DNA of 64,000 nt, taken from contig NW_024040374.1 of assembly GCF_014851395.1 (NCBI RefSeq), positions 29,964,772-30,028,771 of the forward strand, given 5' to 3'. The position numbers were made by a program, and so were the translations under genes. This stretch comes from Micropterus salmoides. Taxonomy: Eukaryota > Chordata > Actinopteri > Centrarchiformes > Centrarchidae. Numbering within the stretch: position 1 is the first letter of the stretch; the number at the start of each line of letters is the position of its first letter. The notes under the pieces are model-generated. The model was not told the DNA's origin. It ran no database searches and was given only the letters and a program-made list of their open reading frames with translations. Below, piece after piece: positions 36,561 through 48,400 of this stretch.

Positions 36561-36879
36561 AGAAGGAAGAATGGTGTATGATAAATGTGACAGCTAGGCT
36601 AGAAAAGAGGTTAACACCTATGGCCCACAAAGAAAGAAAATTTAAGAATTAGTATTTCCAGAAACAGTTACATAAAGAAAATTTTTACATACGCATTGGT
36701 TACTATTTTTGTTCACTCTCAAGTTTTGCACCTCTGTGATTGGTTACTAAGATGCTTCTTCAAGATTACTTCATGATTACATTACTTTGCATGTTTGTAT
36801 CTACCCTTGTAAAGCATCATCCTAGCAAACTGACAAGCTACTGAGTTTTTAACAATCCAAAACTGGTGCCAGTATAAAG

Positions 36880-37435
36880 GCCCTGTCACACCAGCATTTC
36901 AAAAGGCAACATTTCAACAAAATCGTTTCATTTCAATGAAATCGCTGCGATCAGTGGATTTCCAGGTCATTTTCGTTCACAAATTCATGCCATTGATCAG
37001 ACAGAATTAATTTGCAACCACAGTTGCTGACCTTTGCGTGAACGGAAAGCTGGAAAGCCCAAATTAGAGGAAGCTATTTTAGCTTGTTAGCTGTGTTGCA
37101 CAGTTCAGTTTTATTTACAGTAACCTCTTCTACCAGAGTATAAACTGCAACAGAGAACTGGTTTGCAGACAGTTATGAGACAGCAGTCAATGGTTCACCT
37201 TTCATTAAAAAAATTGTGAACTTATTCTCCCCTTTGTGAGCGAGCTTATGAACTTACAGTTAGCAAGCTATCTAGCTCAAAGAGCTGTGTTTTCCCTCTT
37301 CTCTAACTTTACTGGAAGAAATACCAGGGGGACAATTTTGAGTCGTTTTCAGGGAACAAATGAGGAACTAACTGCTAGAGAACTAATCATTACCTATTGA
37401 TTCAATAATATAGGATTTCCCAGTCTGTTCTCTAG
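36880..37435. other. Unclassified, possibly repeat-derived
   Basis: The start 'aggccctgtcacaccagcat' resembles ends of fish non-autonomous elements ('..tgtcacacc..'). No matching right end was established. Confidence 0.3.
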
Positions 37436-38110
37436 TAACTCATCATCACGGGTTTGGGATGGATGGGTATGTTTTGTATTTCTTTTCTGTGTTCGTTCCC
37501 TGCCCTTGTGTTTGCTGTTCTCTGTAGTTTTTTGTGATTTGTTTAGTTAATCATGTTTCCTTGTAGTTTTGAGTGTTACTAGTGTTCTTGTTTTAATGTT
37601 TGTGTTCTTTGCTTTGGTTGGTTTTGTCAGCAAGGCACTGAAGTCATCTGTGTTATATCACTGTCTCTCTGTGCTTCCTGTGTTGGCTTCTCCGGGTTCA
37701 CCTGTGTGTAACTTTGTTCTCCCCTCCTGTTGTATTTAAGCTGTTTGCCTCTTCACTCTGTGCCAGTTCATTGTTTACCATGCTAGTGTTTCTCCAGTGT
37801 TTCTTGTGCCTCCTGTGTTTTGTTCAACTTTTTGGATTCTTCACCTGTTGTGATTTTGACCGCTCACACCATATCAACTGTAAGTCTCACTGTTTTTGCA
37901 ATAAACATCACCTACTCCCCAGTTCCATCCCCGTACCTGGGTCCACAACCTCTGTTACCAGCATTCAGCCGGCAGCTGAACGTATTCTGAGATAATAATA
38001 ATACACAAGGCATGAAATCACAAAATAAAACATAACACAGATGACTTCAGTGCCTTGCTGACAAAACCTACCAAAGCAAAGAACACAGACATTAACACAT
38101 GGTCCCTGAC
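37436..38110. mobile_element. LTR-like sequence with inverted 5' segment
   Basis: The T-rich sequence, the 'tgtatttaagctg' promoter-like word, 'caataaacatcacc' and 'cctgggtccacaacctc' follow the plan of a fish Gypsy-type LTR. The segment at about 37586-37656 recurs inverted at about 38029-38098, including GGCACTGAAGTCATCTGTGT. No internal coding sequence is present. Confidence 0.55.
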
Positions 38111-41023
38111 ACCTATTTCCAGGAAAAACATACCCAAAATAAATCAGTAATATCTCCTAGATGTATAATTCTGGTCTCCTTGAAAGGTCAGAAGCTAAGG
38201 AATATAAATCCATTGTACATTAATATAGTTATTTTACCATTACAGACTACATGGAGATGAAATACAGAAAAAATATGATATTTTCATCCTCGCCTGGTCA
38301 AAAAAAGCTACATTTTAATGCAATAAACCATCAAAACCATCATAAGGTAGATTATAATGCGCCTGAATATCTTCCAATACACCTGGAATACAACTGTAAC
38401 TGTAAATTTGATGAGAAGAATCACACAATCTTTCAAAAAAATACCTGGTGAATGTCCGTATTTTGGCCATATTTACTGTTCACTTGTATTGGGAGTTATC
38501 TTCAAAACATTATTTCTCTCCATACAACCACGTTCCAAATAACATAAAGCTTCCAAAACATTGAAATATTGATAAAAACAGTTAATATATATGACCAAAA
38601 GCACTCCCATGCTTTACAGGCGACAGCTTGAGAACAGAACATCCTACAGGGCTGCAAATGGTCTCTTTCTCTACGGATTGAAGAGACAAATCGATCGATA
38701 TCCTGCATCTCTGTGTAGCTCCTATGGGTCGCCAGCAGAGGCCGATAAAGACTGCCTCCGCCAAAGCAAACTCTTCTTCTCTACTTCAATCTGATGACAG
38801 AAACGAAACTTACCGGCTAAGCCGACCTCACCAAGATGGCGGCCCGCCAGACGGTCTCTGTTGACACAAAGGGACCGCTGTTTTTGGACGGAAAACAACT
38901 AGGAGAGCGAACATCTATTACGTCCGGTATCGGGTCGGTCCGTTACCAAGTAGTCTTGCAAATAGCCTTATGTCACCAAGCCTCTAGGACTGCTTATTTC
39001 ATGAAGGTGAATAAATGCACTGTACTGTTTTTCACTGTGCCACTTTCTGGTGTTGTTGTTGTATACAACATCAAAACAGTGCACCGCATGAGGCAGGCCA
39101 TGTATGTGTTTTTATGTAGGAGATAGAGAGAGAGCACAGCATGCGTTGCCATGAGTTAAGCAGATTTGCGGAGGGCCCATTTACTGGACCTTTTCAGGGG
39201 CCCAGTCATTTCTGTGTGCAGGTCTGGTTACAATAGATGCTTGCCATATGTGGCCTATGCAGTAGGCGAATGACACACTGTTACATATTCTAAACATTTG
39301 ATAATCTAAGAACATTCTAAAGATAACAGTTTCATCAAACCATGTTGTGGTGAGCTCTGTGTCACTGTTACAGACTACTCAAAATTGTGTATGGCATTAT
39401 GAGATGTGACTGAAAAGAGAGACACGTGATCTTTTGTTTACCCTTGTACTTAGAACTACATTTAGTTTATAAAATGGATGTCTTGGAAAACAATATTAAA
39501 TGTCCTGGAACCACGAAGAGCTTTGATTTTGAGGTTCAAGTAAAATGTTTTTGTGAGAGCATAAATATTGAGGCGTAAACAAACTATGAAGGATGAAGAG
39601 GACCCTGGCACTTTGTGTTGAGATTCACAGCCCTTCATTACCACAAACTCCAGACCTATCTATAAACCCTTCATTAAAGGATGCTTGAAAAACGATTGTC
39701 TTTGATGTTGGGATTTTTTTTCCTCGCCCATAGCCCACTCCACATACATCCTGTCTTGACAAGTTTCTTACATGTAATTAACTCTAATTTACTGCTTGAA
39801 GTAATTAATTATAGTAGTAACCAGGGAAGTTTACTTGTGCTGTCTTTTTACTGGCAAACACTGGCGTCATGATGTCAATATTATGTTCGTCATTTAATGG
39901 TGGAAACTGACCATGCTTTTGCATTTGCTATAGCGTGGCCTCCATATAAACACTGAGCAAAGAATTGCATTTGTCTTGATCCAACCCTCCAAGCACTTGT
40001 ACTTTGGGGAGTAGTTTCACATTTTGAACTGAGGTGGGTATTTAAAGCACTTCCATAAATTTGGGGGACTTTTATTCCCAAGTCAAGCTCCAATAACACT
40101 GGATCATACATCTCCCACAATGCAACATGATAGTATTTTTGTTAGGCCCTATCTGTCTGGTAAAAGCCATGTTCTTATAAGCTACACAATCTAATTTTGT
40201 AACATAGGCTTCTGGTTACAATACTGTAGTTTCCAAACCCATGTTGAGATAACTTGATGCTATCAGGCCTTATGTGTAGAATCATTGAACTTCCCTATTA
40301 AGAAACAAATGTCGAGTGAAGTAAACTTATTACGTATTAATGCATTGTATTGTACTGCACTGTATTAGTATATCACAGTATCAGAGCAAACTAAGAGTGG
40401 AACGTAGGAAATCTGGCATGGTTTTAAGCAGAGATCTAAAATTCACACGATGATTTAAATGTTTTCATAAAACTGAGATTTATAGCATTTGTTCTAACTG
40501 CATAGCAGTGAAACATTTTTAAAGATCTTTTTTTAAGAGCTGAAGTGTTGTACTCTCTCCACCTTTCCTCCATCCTCACAAATGGTCTCTTTTATCTTTC
40601 TTCAGGCCTTCTTCCCGTCTCTTTTCTCCATGCTCTGAATGTTCAGTAAAGCGAGAACTCAACAAATCAATACCTCAGCAGTGTCCACGCTCTGTAAATC
40701 AGTCTTTCCATTACTGGACACTGATATCAACTGATACCTGGATTGACAGACTGGCTCTATAGGCTAGTGTTTCTTTTTGTGTGTATGTGTGTGTAGACCA
40801 GTGCAGGTCTCTGACCTCTTCACATATTCAGAGAGGCAAAACCAGCAACTGAAACCATCAAACCATTTAGATGAAAAACTGGCAAGAAGTAAGTGTTTGA
40901 GGAACTGAAAGAAATCGCTAAATTTCCTAAATGATGTCTCACTGGCATATATATTGGATGATGATATCCTGGGCCACTGCATCAATTCTCATCTTCAATT
41001 GAATGATATTCAATAATGAATAC

Positions 41024-41378
41024 TGAATGAAAGTCTGAAAATCTGGAATGAAATCTGACGTCATTAAGGCACTGGCGCCATCTTGTGTTTTCAATGTGAT
41101 TAATCCGTCTGGATGTAAAATGTAAGTGTCACACTATGAGCGAATCAACAAGTAATCTAGTGTCAGCCATTTGGAGCAATAAAGAGATTACAAACACACT
41201 AGCATGTACGAGCCAAAATACTGGGAACCATATCCATCCATAGCGTTATCCTGATGAAGTAATTTATTCTCTTTCATTGTGGAAGACCGAGTGCAGGAAA
41301 CCTCCCAGGCCAAGCACTTCCCGTTTATCAGGCAAAAAGAAACAAGCCTTCAACCTCACAGGTGCCCCCCACAACAGC
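41024..41378. mobile_element. Left long inverted arm of a composite element
   Basis: From GGAATGAAATCTGACGTCAT (41045) to 'caggtgccccccacaacag' (41378), this is an imperfect inverted copy of 42636-42949. About 1.7 units of the 21-bp repeat lie at 41024-41064, the outer end. Confidence 0.75.
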
Positions 41379-41484
41379 TTTAAGTTAATTCAGATCCGAA
41401 CTAATCTTTTAAATACCAAAGCCACACAAAAATCTCTAAAAAGCTTAAATCACGCAATAACCTGGCAGCGGTAACATTAAAATT

Positions 41485-41936
41485 ACTGTTCAATGACGGC
41501 TTCTCCACCCTGGTGTAGATGCTTCCTTGACACCTCTTTCAAACCATCCATCTTCTCTGTCTAAAATGTGCACCTGGTGGTCCTCAAACGAGTGTCCTCT
41601 GTCCTTCAGATGTAAGTAGACTGCAGAGTCTTGACCTGAGGAGTTGGCCCTTCTGTGTTGAGCCATGTGTTTGTGTCGTGGTTGTTTAGTCTCCCCAATA
41701 TACAGGTCTGTGCATTCCTCACTGCATTGGACCGCATACACTAGATTGCTTTTCTTGTGTTTGGGTGTGCGGTCTTTGGGGTGGACCAGCATCTGTCTTA
41801 GTGTGTTCTTGGGTTTAAAAAACACAGGGATGTTGTGTTTGTTGAAAATCCTCCTGAGTTTCTCTGATACTCCAGACACGTATGGAATCACAATGTTGTT
41901 GCGTTTGACCTTCTTTTCCTCCCCTGTAGTTTTGTC
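41485..41936 (-). pseudogene. Penelope-like element: GIY-YIG endonuclease fragment (minus)
   Basis: The minus-strand frame (stop at 41490) reads IPYVSGVSEKLRRIF, then FKPKNTLRQMLVHPKDRTPK, YAVQCSEECTDLYIGETKQP, HKHMAQHRRANSSGQDSAVY and HSFEDHQVHILDREDGWFER ending in GVKEA. This is the C-terminal GIY-YIG nuclease region of fish Penelope-like retroelements: a Cys-Cys motif, the LYIGET strand, the Arg of 'QHRR', and the Glu of 'ERGVKEA'. There is no reverse transcriptase upstream. The terminal 145 bases are duplicated in inverted orientation at 41938-42080. Confidence 0.85.
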
Positions 41937-42470
41937 CAGACTCTGCAGTCTACTTACATCTGAAGGACAGAGGACACTCGTTTGAGGACCACCAGGTGCA
42001 CATTTTAGACAGAGAAGATGGATGGTTTGAAAGAGGCGTCAAGGAAGCATCTACACCAGGGTTGAGAAGCCGCCATTGAACAGGGGAGGGGGTCTACGCC
42101 ACCACTTATCCCCCACTTACAATGCTGTCCTTTCATCACTTCCCAGGAAACTCAACAAACGTAACCTATCGGCCTCAGGTGAAGATACCAACGATGGTCG
42201 TTCAGTCTTGGCCACAGGTAGTCTTAACGACTGTAACGACTGTCGTCACAGCAACAAGGAACACTAACGAACCAGCGGTATCGATGACCCGGGCCAACGA
42301 CCCCACTGAGGTTAAATAGCTGAGTTTCCCTGCCAGTCAGTCAGAACTGAAGAAGTCCTTTGGATGAGGGACGAAACGTCTTCCAGTATCTTCAACCAAG
42401 TCCAGTTGCCCTTGATTTTAACCTTCGTTGGATAACTATGACCTGGATGACTGAGAATCTTCATAGACAT
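41937..42470 (+). pseudogene. Penelope-like element: endonuclease end and 3' region (plus)
   Basis: From 'gactctgcagtctacttac' it repeats the end of the GIY-YIG domain (DSAVYLHLKDRGHSFEDHQ ...), with three base differences noted from the minus copy. It continues through NRGGGLRHHLSPTYNAVLSS and the 3' text 'gagggacgaaacgtcttcc' and 'ttcgttggataactatgacc', the usual Penelope-like 3' end. It meets the minus copy head to head at 41936. Confidence 0.8.
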
Positions 42471-42635
42471 TAAAAATACTGTTTTTGTCAATGGAGTTTG
42501 GTGGCTTTGAAGAGAGCAAAATAACAGCTATTTCTGGTCAAACACAGGATCTTACTCTTTAATCAACAATTCAAATGCATTCAGTATCGGTGTCCTGAGC
42601 CTTTTTGGGTGGACAGACGAAGATTGTAGATAGGG

Positions 42636-42949
42636 GCTGTTGTGGGGGGCACCTGTGAGGTTAAAGGCATATTTTCGTTTGCCTGATAAACGGGAACTGC
42701 CTGGCCAGGGAGGTAACCTGCATTTTGTCTTTGAAAGAGAATAAATTTCTTAATCAGGAGAACGGTACTGGACATGGTTTCCAGTATTTTGGCTCGTACA
42801 TGCATTCGCCAGTGTGTTTATAATCTCTTCATTGTCAAAATTGCTGACACTGGAGACTTTCTTGCTGATTCTCTCATTGTCACAGTATCACACTTCACAC
42901 CAAAAACACAAGATGGCGCCAATATGGTAATGACGTCAGATTTCATTCC
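42636..42949. mobile_element. Right long inverted arm of the composite element
   Basis: Its reverse complement aligns with 41045-41378 with gaps; shared blocks include GGCGCCATCTTGTGTTTT, CATGTACGAGCCAAAATACTGG, TTCCCGTTTATCAGGCAAA and CACAGGTGCCCCCCACAACAG. Confidence 0.75.
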
Positions 42950-43257
42950 TTATATTCAGACTTTCATTCCATATATTCAGACTTTGATTCTGTATATTCA
43001 GACTTTCATTCCTTATATTCAGACTATATATTCATATATTCAGACTTTCATTCCTTATATTCAGACTTTCATTCCATATATTCAGACTTTCATTCCATAT
43101 ATTCAGACTTCCATTCAGTATATTCAGACTTTCATTCCATATATTCAGACTTTCATTCCATATATTCAGACTTCCATTCAGTATATTCAGACTTTCATTC
43201 CATATATTCAGACTTCCATTCAGTATATTCAGACTTTCATTCCATAAATGCAGACTT
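42941..43257. repeat. 21-bp tandem array, about 15 copies
   Basis: The unit is ACTTTCATTCCATATATTCA G with variants (CCATTCAGTA, TGATTCTGTA). Because 21 is a multiple of three, it yields an open frame of seven-residue FIPYIQT/SIQYIQT units that is not a gene. The unit matches the outer end of the left arm at 41024-41064. Confidence 0.9.
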
Positions 43258-43263
43258 CATTCC

Positions 43264-43455
43264 GGATTCGACTGTCAATCTCACAGTCGAAGCTTATATG
43301 GCGATATAGGGGTGCTCAACGTCTGATTTTACATAGAACTACCAGTTTTTCAAGACCTGTGAGGCAAAAGAGAGAGAGACAGAAAAGGGTCTTCAAAAAG
43401 CCTCAGTTTAGCTGGAAATTTACAGTGTAAGTTGAATGAAGATTAAAGCGGAGCT
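43264..43455. mobile_element. 'AGTCGAAG' hAT-like MITE, copy 3 (internally deleted)
   Basis: 'gattcgactgtcaatctcac' to 'actaccagttttt' matches the left part of copies 1 and 2. 'cctcagtttagctgg' and 'gattaaagcggagc' match the right part of copy 1. The central several hundred bases and both termini are missing. Confidence 0.8.
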
Positions 43456-43458
43456 ACT

Positions 43459-43480
43459 GTGTGTATACACACACACACAC

Positions 43481-43523
<43 letters not shown>
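43459..43523. repeat. CA/TA compound microsatellite
   Basis: A symmetric (GT)(CA)n - (TA)n - (CA)n run that can fold back on itself. Confidence 0.9.
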
Positions 43524-43704
43524 AATTTTTTGTTGTTTTTGTAGATTTTAGGAAATAGTACTCGAACAAGATACATTTAGTGCTAGTGGGTATTTCTGGC
43601 AGCAGGACAGTATATGAGTCAAAATAAACTGGAGTGTGAGTGTTCATGGTTATGAAGAAACATGTTACTAAGTGTACCGTTGTGGCTACCTGATGTGTTT
43701 TTAA

Positions 43705-44676
43705 CACTAGAACCGACGGGTCAAATTTACTCGCGGCTATTTTTTGATTGTATGTAACTTTTAACTCAACATAATATTCTGCCAGATTTCAAAAATGGAC
43801 ATTTATACCTAAATGCGCCAGCGGTTAAAATTGATCCCTATAGAGAATACAGTCATTTTCGTGCTGTTCATTTTACGCTTTTAGATAAACATTCTATGTT
43901 GCTATTGGCAATGCCTTTTCTATTACAGGCATTACACTTGCTTAGCGCAGTGAGTGAAGGAGAGTCTGACGGTGGGGGCTGAGCGATGTGTCCTGGGTTG
44001 ATCTTGCATCTGACGAGCCATTATCTGACAGCGATCCACTTGCATGAAGTGAACATGCATAAAAGCTAAAAGCTGCTGCTTATAGCTTTTGTGTAGGCTA
44101 TATGATCATCAAAACTAATGCTGCAGTAGCCTAGTTTTTCCCTGTGATAGAGGTGTGTTTTGCTGTCCCTTCAAGAGAGTGTGTGGCTTTTGTAGCTATG
44201 TGTAATTCTCTGGATACCAATGGAGTCCGAAAAATCAAGCAGAACAGTAAGAACTAGCCTACATTATTGGCGATTATTATTACCGCCTATAAAACACTAC
44301 AATAGTCAGTCGTTATTCTAAATTAGATTAAATTCAAGTTGTGTTTAGAATATAACTAGGCTATAACATCTACAACAGCGGTGAGTGGATGACATCAAAA
44401 GAGTCACTGCGTGTGGACGTGCCCTTCACAGATGCAGAGCAAAGGCTCATGCCCTGTGTGGTGAAAGCATAATGAATAGAACAGAATAAAACATTCTGTA
44501 AATGCCTGAAAATATGGGGATGGTGTTTATAGGAAATGCACAGCCAAGGTGCTGAATGTTTGCAAAAGTGTGTTGGAGCAACATGTAAGAGAAATAATCA
44601 CAAAATCACTGCATTTTTATAGCGGGTAAATTGAACCCACTATGGCGGTATACAACGAACCCTGGCGGTTCTAGTG
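43705..44676. mobile_element. piggyBac-type element, deleted (972 bp)
   Basis: The termini CACTAGAACCG and CGGTTCTAGTG are exact inverted copies. They are flanked on each side by TTAA (43701-43704 and 44677-44680), the piggyBac target. Subterminal words 'gggtcaaatttactcgcgg' and 'agcgggtaaattgaaccc' repeat in both ends. A short remnant near 44000 reads WVDLASDEPLSDSDPLA, resembling the acidic N-terminus of piggyBac transposases. The rest of the transposase is lost. Confidence 0.85.
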
Positions 44677-44978
44677 TTAATAATAGTTATAGGGCAACAA
44701 TGGCGCTCTATAGCCGAGGAGAATAAGGTATGTTAAGGTAGTAAAATTAATTTCTTGTTCTTTTATCTTTTCGTTGGATCTGTTGACCACCCTTAACCAT
44801 TATAGTACAGTAATGAAACTTTGCTAAGAGGCAGCAATTTATAGGGATGTCTCAGATCTGTTCCACAATTATACATTAAAAGAGCGATTGCAGGAAAAAT
44901 TTGTTTTGCACTCAGCATACAACAATGTTTCCATACCGCATGGTTTAACAAGAGCAGAAATGGGGAAGCAGCATAAAT

Positions 44979-45945
44979 ATTAGGGGAGACCGGGTCTGGT
45001 CAAACATAGGGAGAGTTGTAACAACACCAATTCCACCAATTAGAGATAAGATAGGAGTTAAGTGATCATTTCAGTATTTACCTACTTCCACCCTGATCAG
45101 GCATGGTGGTTATCAAGTTTGGAAACAGCTACATTCAGAATATATAGAGAATAAACAGATTTTCAGGTAAGAAAGTACATTTTTTGTCTATATTTTCTTT
45201 AGTATCTATACTATTGCAGATAAAATTGCATGACTTATATTAGATTGAAATGTAGTTTCTTAGGCAACATGTGATGATTTTTTTCCTTTCTAATTTCAAA
45301 CCATTATGCTAATACAGTTAGCTAAACATTGGCTGACAGGGGTGTCACTTTAAAAAGTGTCACAACCTTCCCCTATACATACAACGAGGGACTTTCTTGA
45401 TTTTAATGTTTTACAGAGTTTTCTTTACAGTCTGGGCCCACCAAGGCTGCACTCCGGGGTTACCAGCATTCATTTGTCAGCACTGTGACCAGTACTTCCC
45501 ATTCATATGTTGTTCACTTGTTGCCGTCTGTATCGGCGATCTTTTCCATACTCCGTCTCCGCCGGTGGAGAGGGCAGAGAAGCTTGTGAGAATTGCCGGT
45601 GTGCAAGAGAAAGTCTCGGTATGCCAAAGAGTTAAATAAAGAAGTGCTGGTACTGCGTACTGGTGAATACCAGCCCACTTCAAGCACTGACTGTGACTCT
45701 GATTAAGAATATACACCCATTGACACAGACACACACCTCTTTTTTGTTAGACCTAAGGATGTACAAAGATGTTCTTTAATTAAGTACACTGTAGAAGTAT
45801 TAAGTATACTGTTAAGTGTATTCTATAGATAAATGTACATACACATACTGTACATACTTTTGTCTTATTGTTACAACCTACAAGCATGTCTTACAACCTA
45901 ACACAGTTCTGTGGTGGGTTGTAACAAGGGAACACAATGCATTTT
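44979..45945 (+). mobile_element. DNA-transposon remnant with PHD-like zinc-finger text
   Basis: It begins 'ttaggggagaccgggtctgg', a phrase I associate with a fish transposon end, and contains several 'gttgtaac' words. An open frame at 45397-45640 includes VWAHQGCTPGLPAFICQHCD, like the C-terminal half of a PHD-type zinc finger ('W.H..C.......ICP.C') found at the end of some pogo-like and related transposases. Boundaries are unsure. Confidence 0.4.
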
Positions 45946-46849
45946 ACATCAACTCATGAGGTGTGATATTCTTGTTGAAGATTGAATTGGTGCCATTTGT
46001 AGTGAAGAAATGTGAGTACTCTCTATAAACATTTGTGAACTCAGCGAGTTACAGTTGCTGAAGCAAAAAGTGCTACAACCATTACACAGATTTTGTATCA
46101 ATGTCTTGAAACAGTGATGTGAAAATACAAGTTGGAATGTGTTTTTTTGTGAAGAGCACATTTGTAGAAATTGTAATTTGTAAAACAGCGAGTCAGTATT
46201 GTCGCAATTCTGAAAAAAACAAATGCAAAACAATCAAATATAGATTCAGTGACTCATTGTCTGGGTATTCACAATGATATTGACATTGCCCCATACATGG
46301 CCATCTAGAGTCCTTTTGAGGCATCTGACATAATGAAGAACCCACTGTATGTGACTGGATTTAGAAAAAGGCCTTAAACAGCATTTTGCACTGAATAGAC
46401 TGCGCTGCCAAAGGCAAAGCAGAAAATAAAGAAATTACAACAGACCAGATGAAACAGAAATATGAATAATTATATCCTAGTCATTAAAAGAAAAAAAGGC
46501 TTTGGCATTGTTTCTTAGAGACACTGAATTAGTTCCTCTCTCTCTTCCTGTCTCCACCCCTGTCTCTTTGTCATATCTGTCTGCTGGCGTGAGCTTAAAG
46601 TAGAAAAGTGTCTAATAGTGAGGTGTCACACATTCATGGGGATGAGAGGACAGGACCCTCCTGCAGTGCTTATTAGCTGTAATGCATTCCTCTCCTCTGT
46701 TTTGATCACTGTGGGAGACCATGTTATGCTTCCTGCCATCTCATTTGTTTCATGTCTAAAATTCTCTCTCTCTATTATCTGTCTTTCAGTCCCTTTCTAT
46801 CTCAGACAGATGATAAAGGGAGAAAATTTTAGGCAGTCTGTCTACAACT

Positions 46850-46935
46850 TTCATCCAGACTGAAATATTTCAAAAACTATTGAAGGAACTGACATGCAAT
46901 TTGGTACAGATGGTAGTAAAGAATGGCATGACAGG
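46850..46935 (+). repeat. Common percomorph dispersed repeat, copy 2 (short)
   Basis: 'actgaaatatttcaaaaact' and 'catgcaatttggtacagatg' match the phrase structure of the repeat at 19195-19735. Confidence 0.55.
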
Positions 46936-47439
46936 GTATGATATTGTGGTGTGTGGTTGTTATATTTCAATGTATTAAATGTATATTTTCATGTATTAAA
47001 CAACTACAGAATTATGCATATAAACTATGTTCTATTATAGATCAAAGAGTACAAAGAGTACATGTTATACTACATTACCATCTCGGTGGACTGCTGTCTC
47101 AGCTACAGTGCAATTCATGAGTAAACCTTGCTGTCCCAGTAGTTTATTTTGTGAAACAGGTATCAGTTGTGGCACACTGTGACTCACTGAGGACTTTATA
47201 GCGTAGCAACTAATTGCATTGCAGGAAAATCTTTCGCAAGTGGAAAGAAGTACCAAAATTAGCACAAATACCATTTTTCCAAGTTGGCGCCATTTCCGCC
47301 AATTTCTGAAATACTATTTTGGGGGCAGCTTTGTCTAGAGTTGTCCAATATCAATGATCAATCAAACCATATATTTTTGACCACAGAAAAGCTACATTTC
47401 TAACATTGGAGAGACTAACAAGATTCCTTCAACCATATT

Positions 47440-47565
47440 TCAGCCATTAAAGGTTCAGTGCAAGTTTTAGTGACATCTAGTGGTGAGGGTTGCAAATTGC
47501 ACCCCCCATCAACTATCCAAGCAATTCGTATAACTACGGTGCCTGAGACAGGACAAAGATGTCAT
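47440..47565 (+). repeat. Teleost dispersed element end
   Basis: 'ttaaaggttcagtgcaag' and 'gtgacatctagtggtgagg' resemble the start of an abundant fish non-autonomous element. Confidence 0.5.
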
Positions 47566-47875
47566 CTATGAGATAGCAGAGAGTTGCCAGTCAAGAAATC
47601 AGGTTTCTTTAGATAGATATATTAAGAAATTATATTTACTTATTTATAATAGGACAATGTAAGCTCAATGTTTCTGCACCACAGTCCATTATAAACCACA
47701 TAATACATGAAGTTTATGAAGGCATTGTCAGGATAAGATCAAGGCTCTCACTTTGCTTAATTAGACAAGCCTGCAAATCTTACCAAACTGTCTTTTTTAA
47801 TAAAAACAAAAAGTAGTACGGACAGCCATAATTTCAGCTTGTGGTAAAACGTTTCTGATGGGCATTTAGCATGTG

Positions 47876-47995
47876 AAAGTACAAATTACAACTGGCGACC
47901 TGTCCAGGGTGTACCCCGCCTTTCGCCCAGTGTAAGCTGGGATTGGCTCCAGCCCCCCACAACCCTGTACGCAGGATATGCGGTTGACGATGGGA
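47876..47995 (+). repeat. Teleost retroposon tail fragment
   Basis: 'cgacctgtccagggtgtacc', 'cgcctttcgcccagtgtaag', 'ctgggattggctccagcccc' and 'cggttgacgatgg' form a very common fish repeat phrase. The family is uncertain. Confidence 0.65.
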
Positions 47996-48400
47996 AAAAA
48001 AACTGGTTTTTTTATGTAAATTCGATGGCCACTTGATAGGCACACGGTCTTGTTATATATCACCATTAGCAGTAAAAATAAATACATGTTTTCCACCAGG
48101 GCAGTAAAATGTGAAGTTTAGCTGCTGATCTGAGCTTCACTGCTGTTACCGTTTTATTGCCAATAATATTCATCATCTATTTGTCTCAGGAAGGTAAGGG
48201 CACATTTCTGTCCATATAACAAAGCCATAACAGAGCTCTCCTACAGATGACCCTGGGTACTGCAATGGATATTCTTTCAACTCATGAGAGGCAATTTTGC
48301 TACCGCCACCTGCTGGTGTAGCTAATAAAATGCTCTCCCATTTACAGATCTCTGTTTACAGATCTCAAATGCGTAAAAAGGAAGTCACAAATGTAGTATA

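Noticed and set aside
42774..43247. 157-codon plus-strand open frame with seven-residue FIPYIQT repeats
   Set aside because: It is produced by the 21-bp tandem array, whose unit length is a multiple of three. The non-repeat part is the inverted arm.
42941..43257. CRISPR-like array
   Set aside because: Units are contiguous 21-bp tandem repeats without spacers, in a vertebrate intron.
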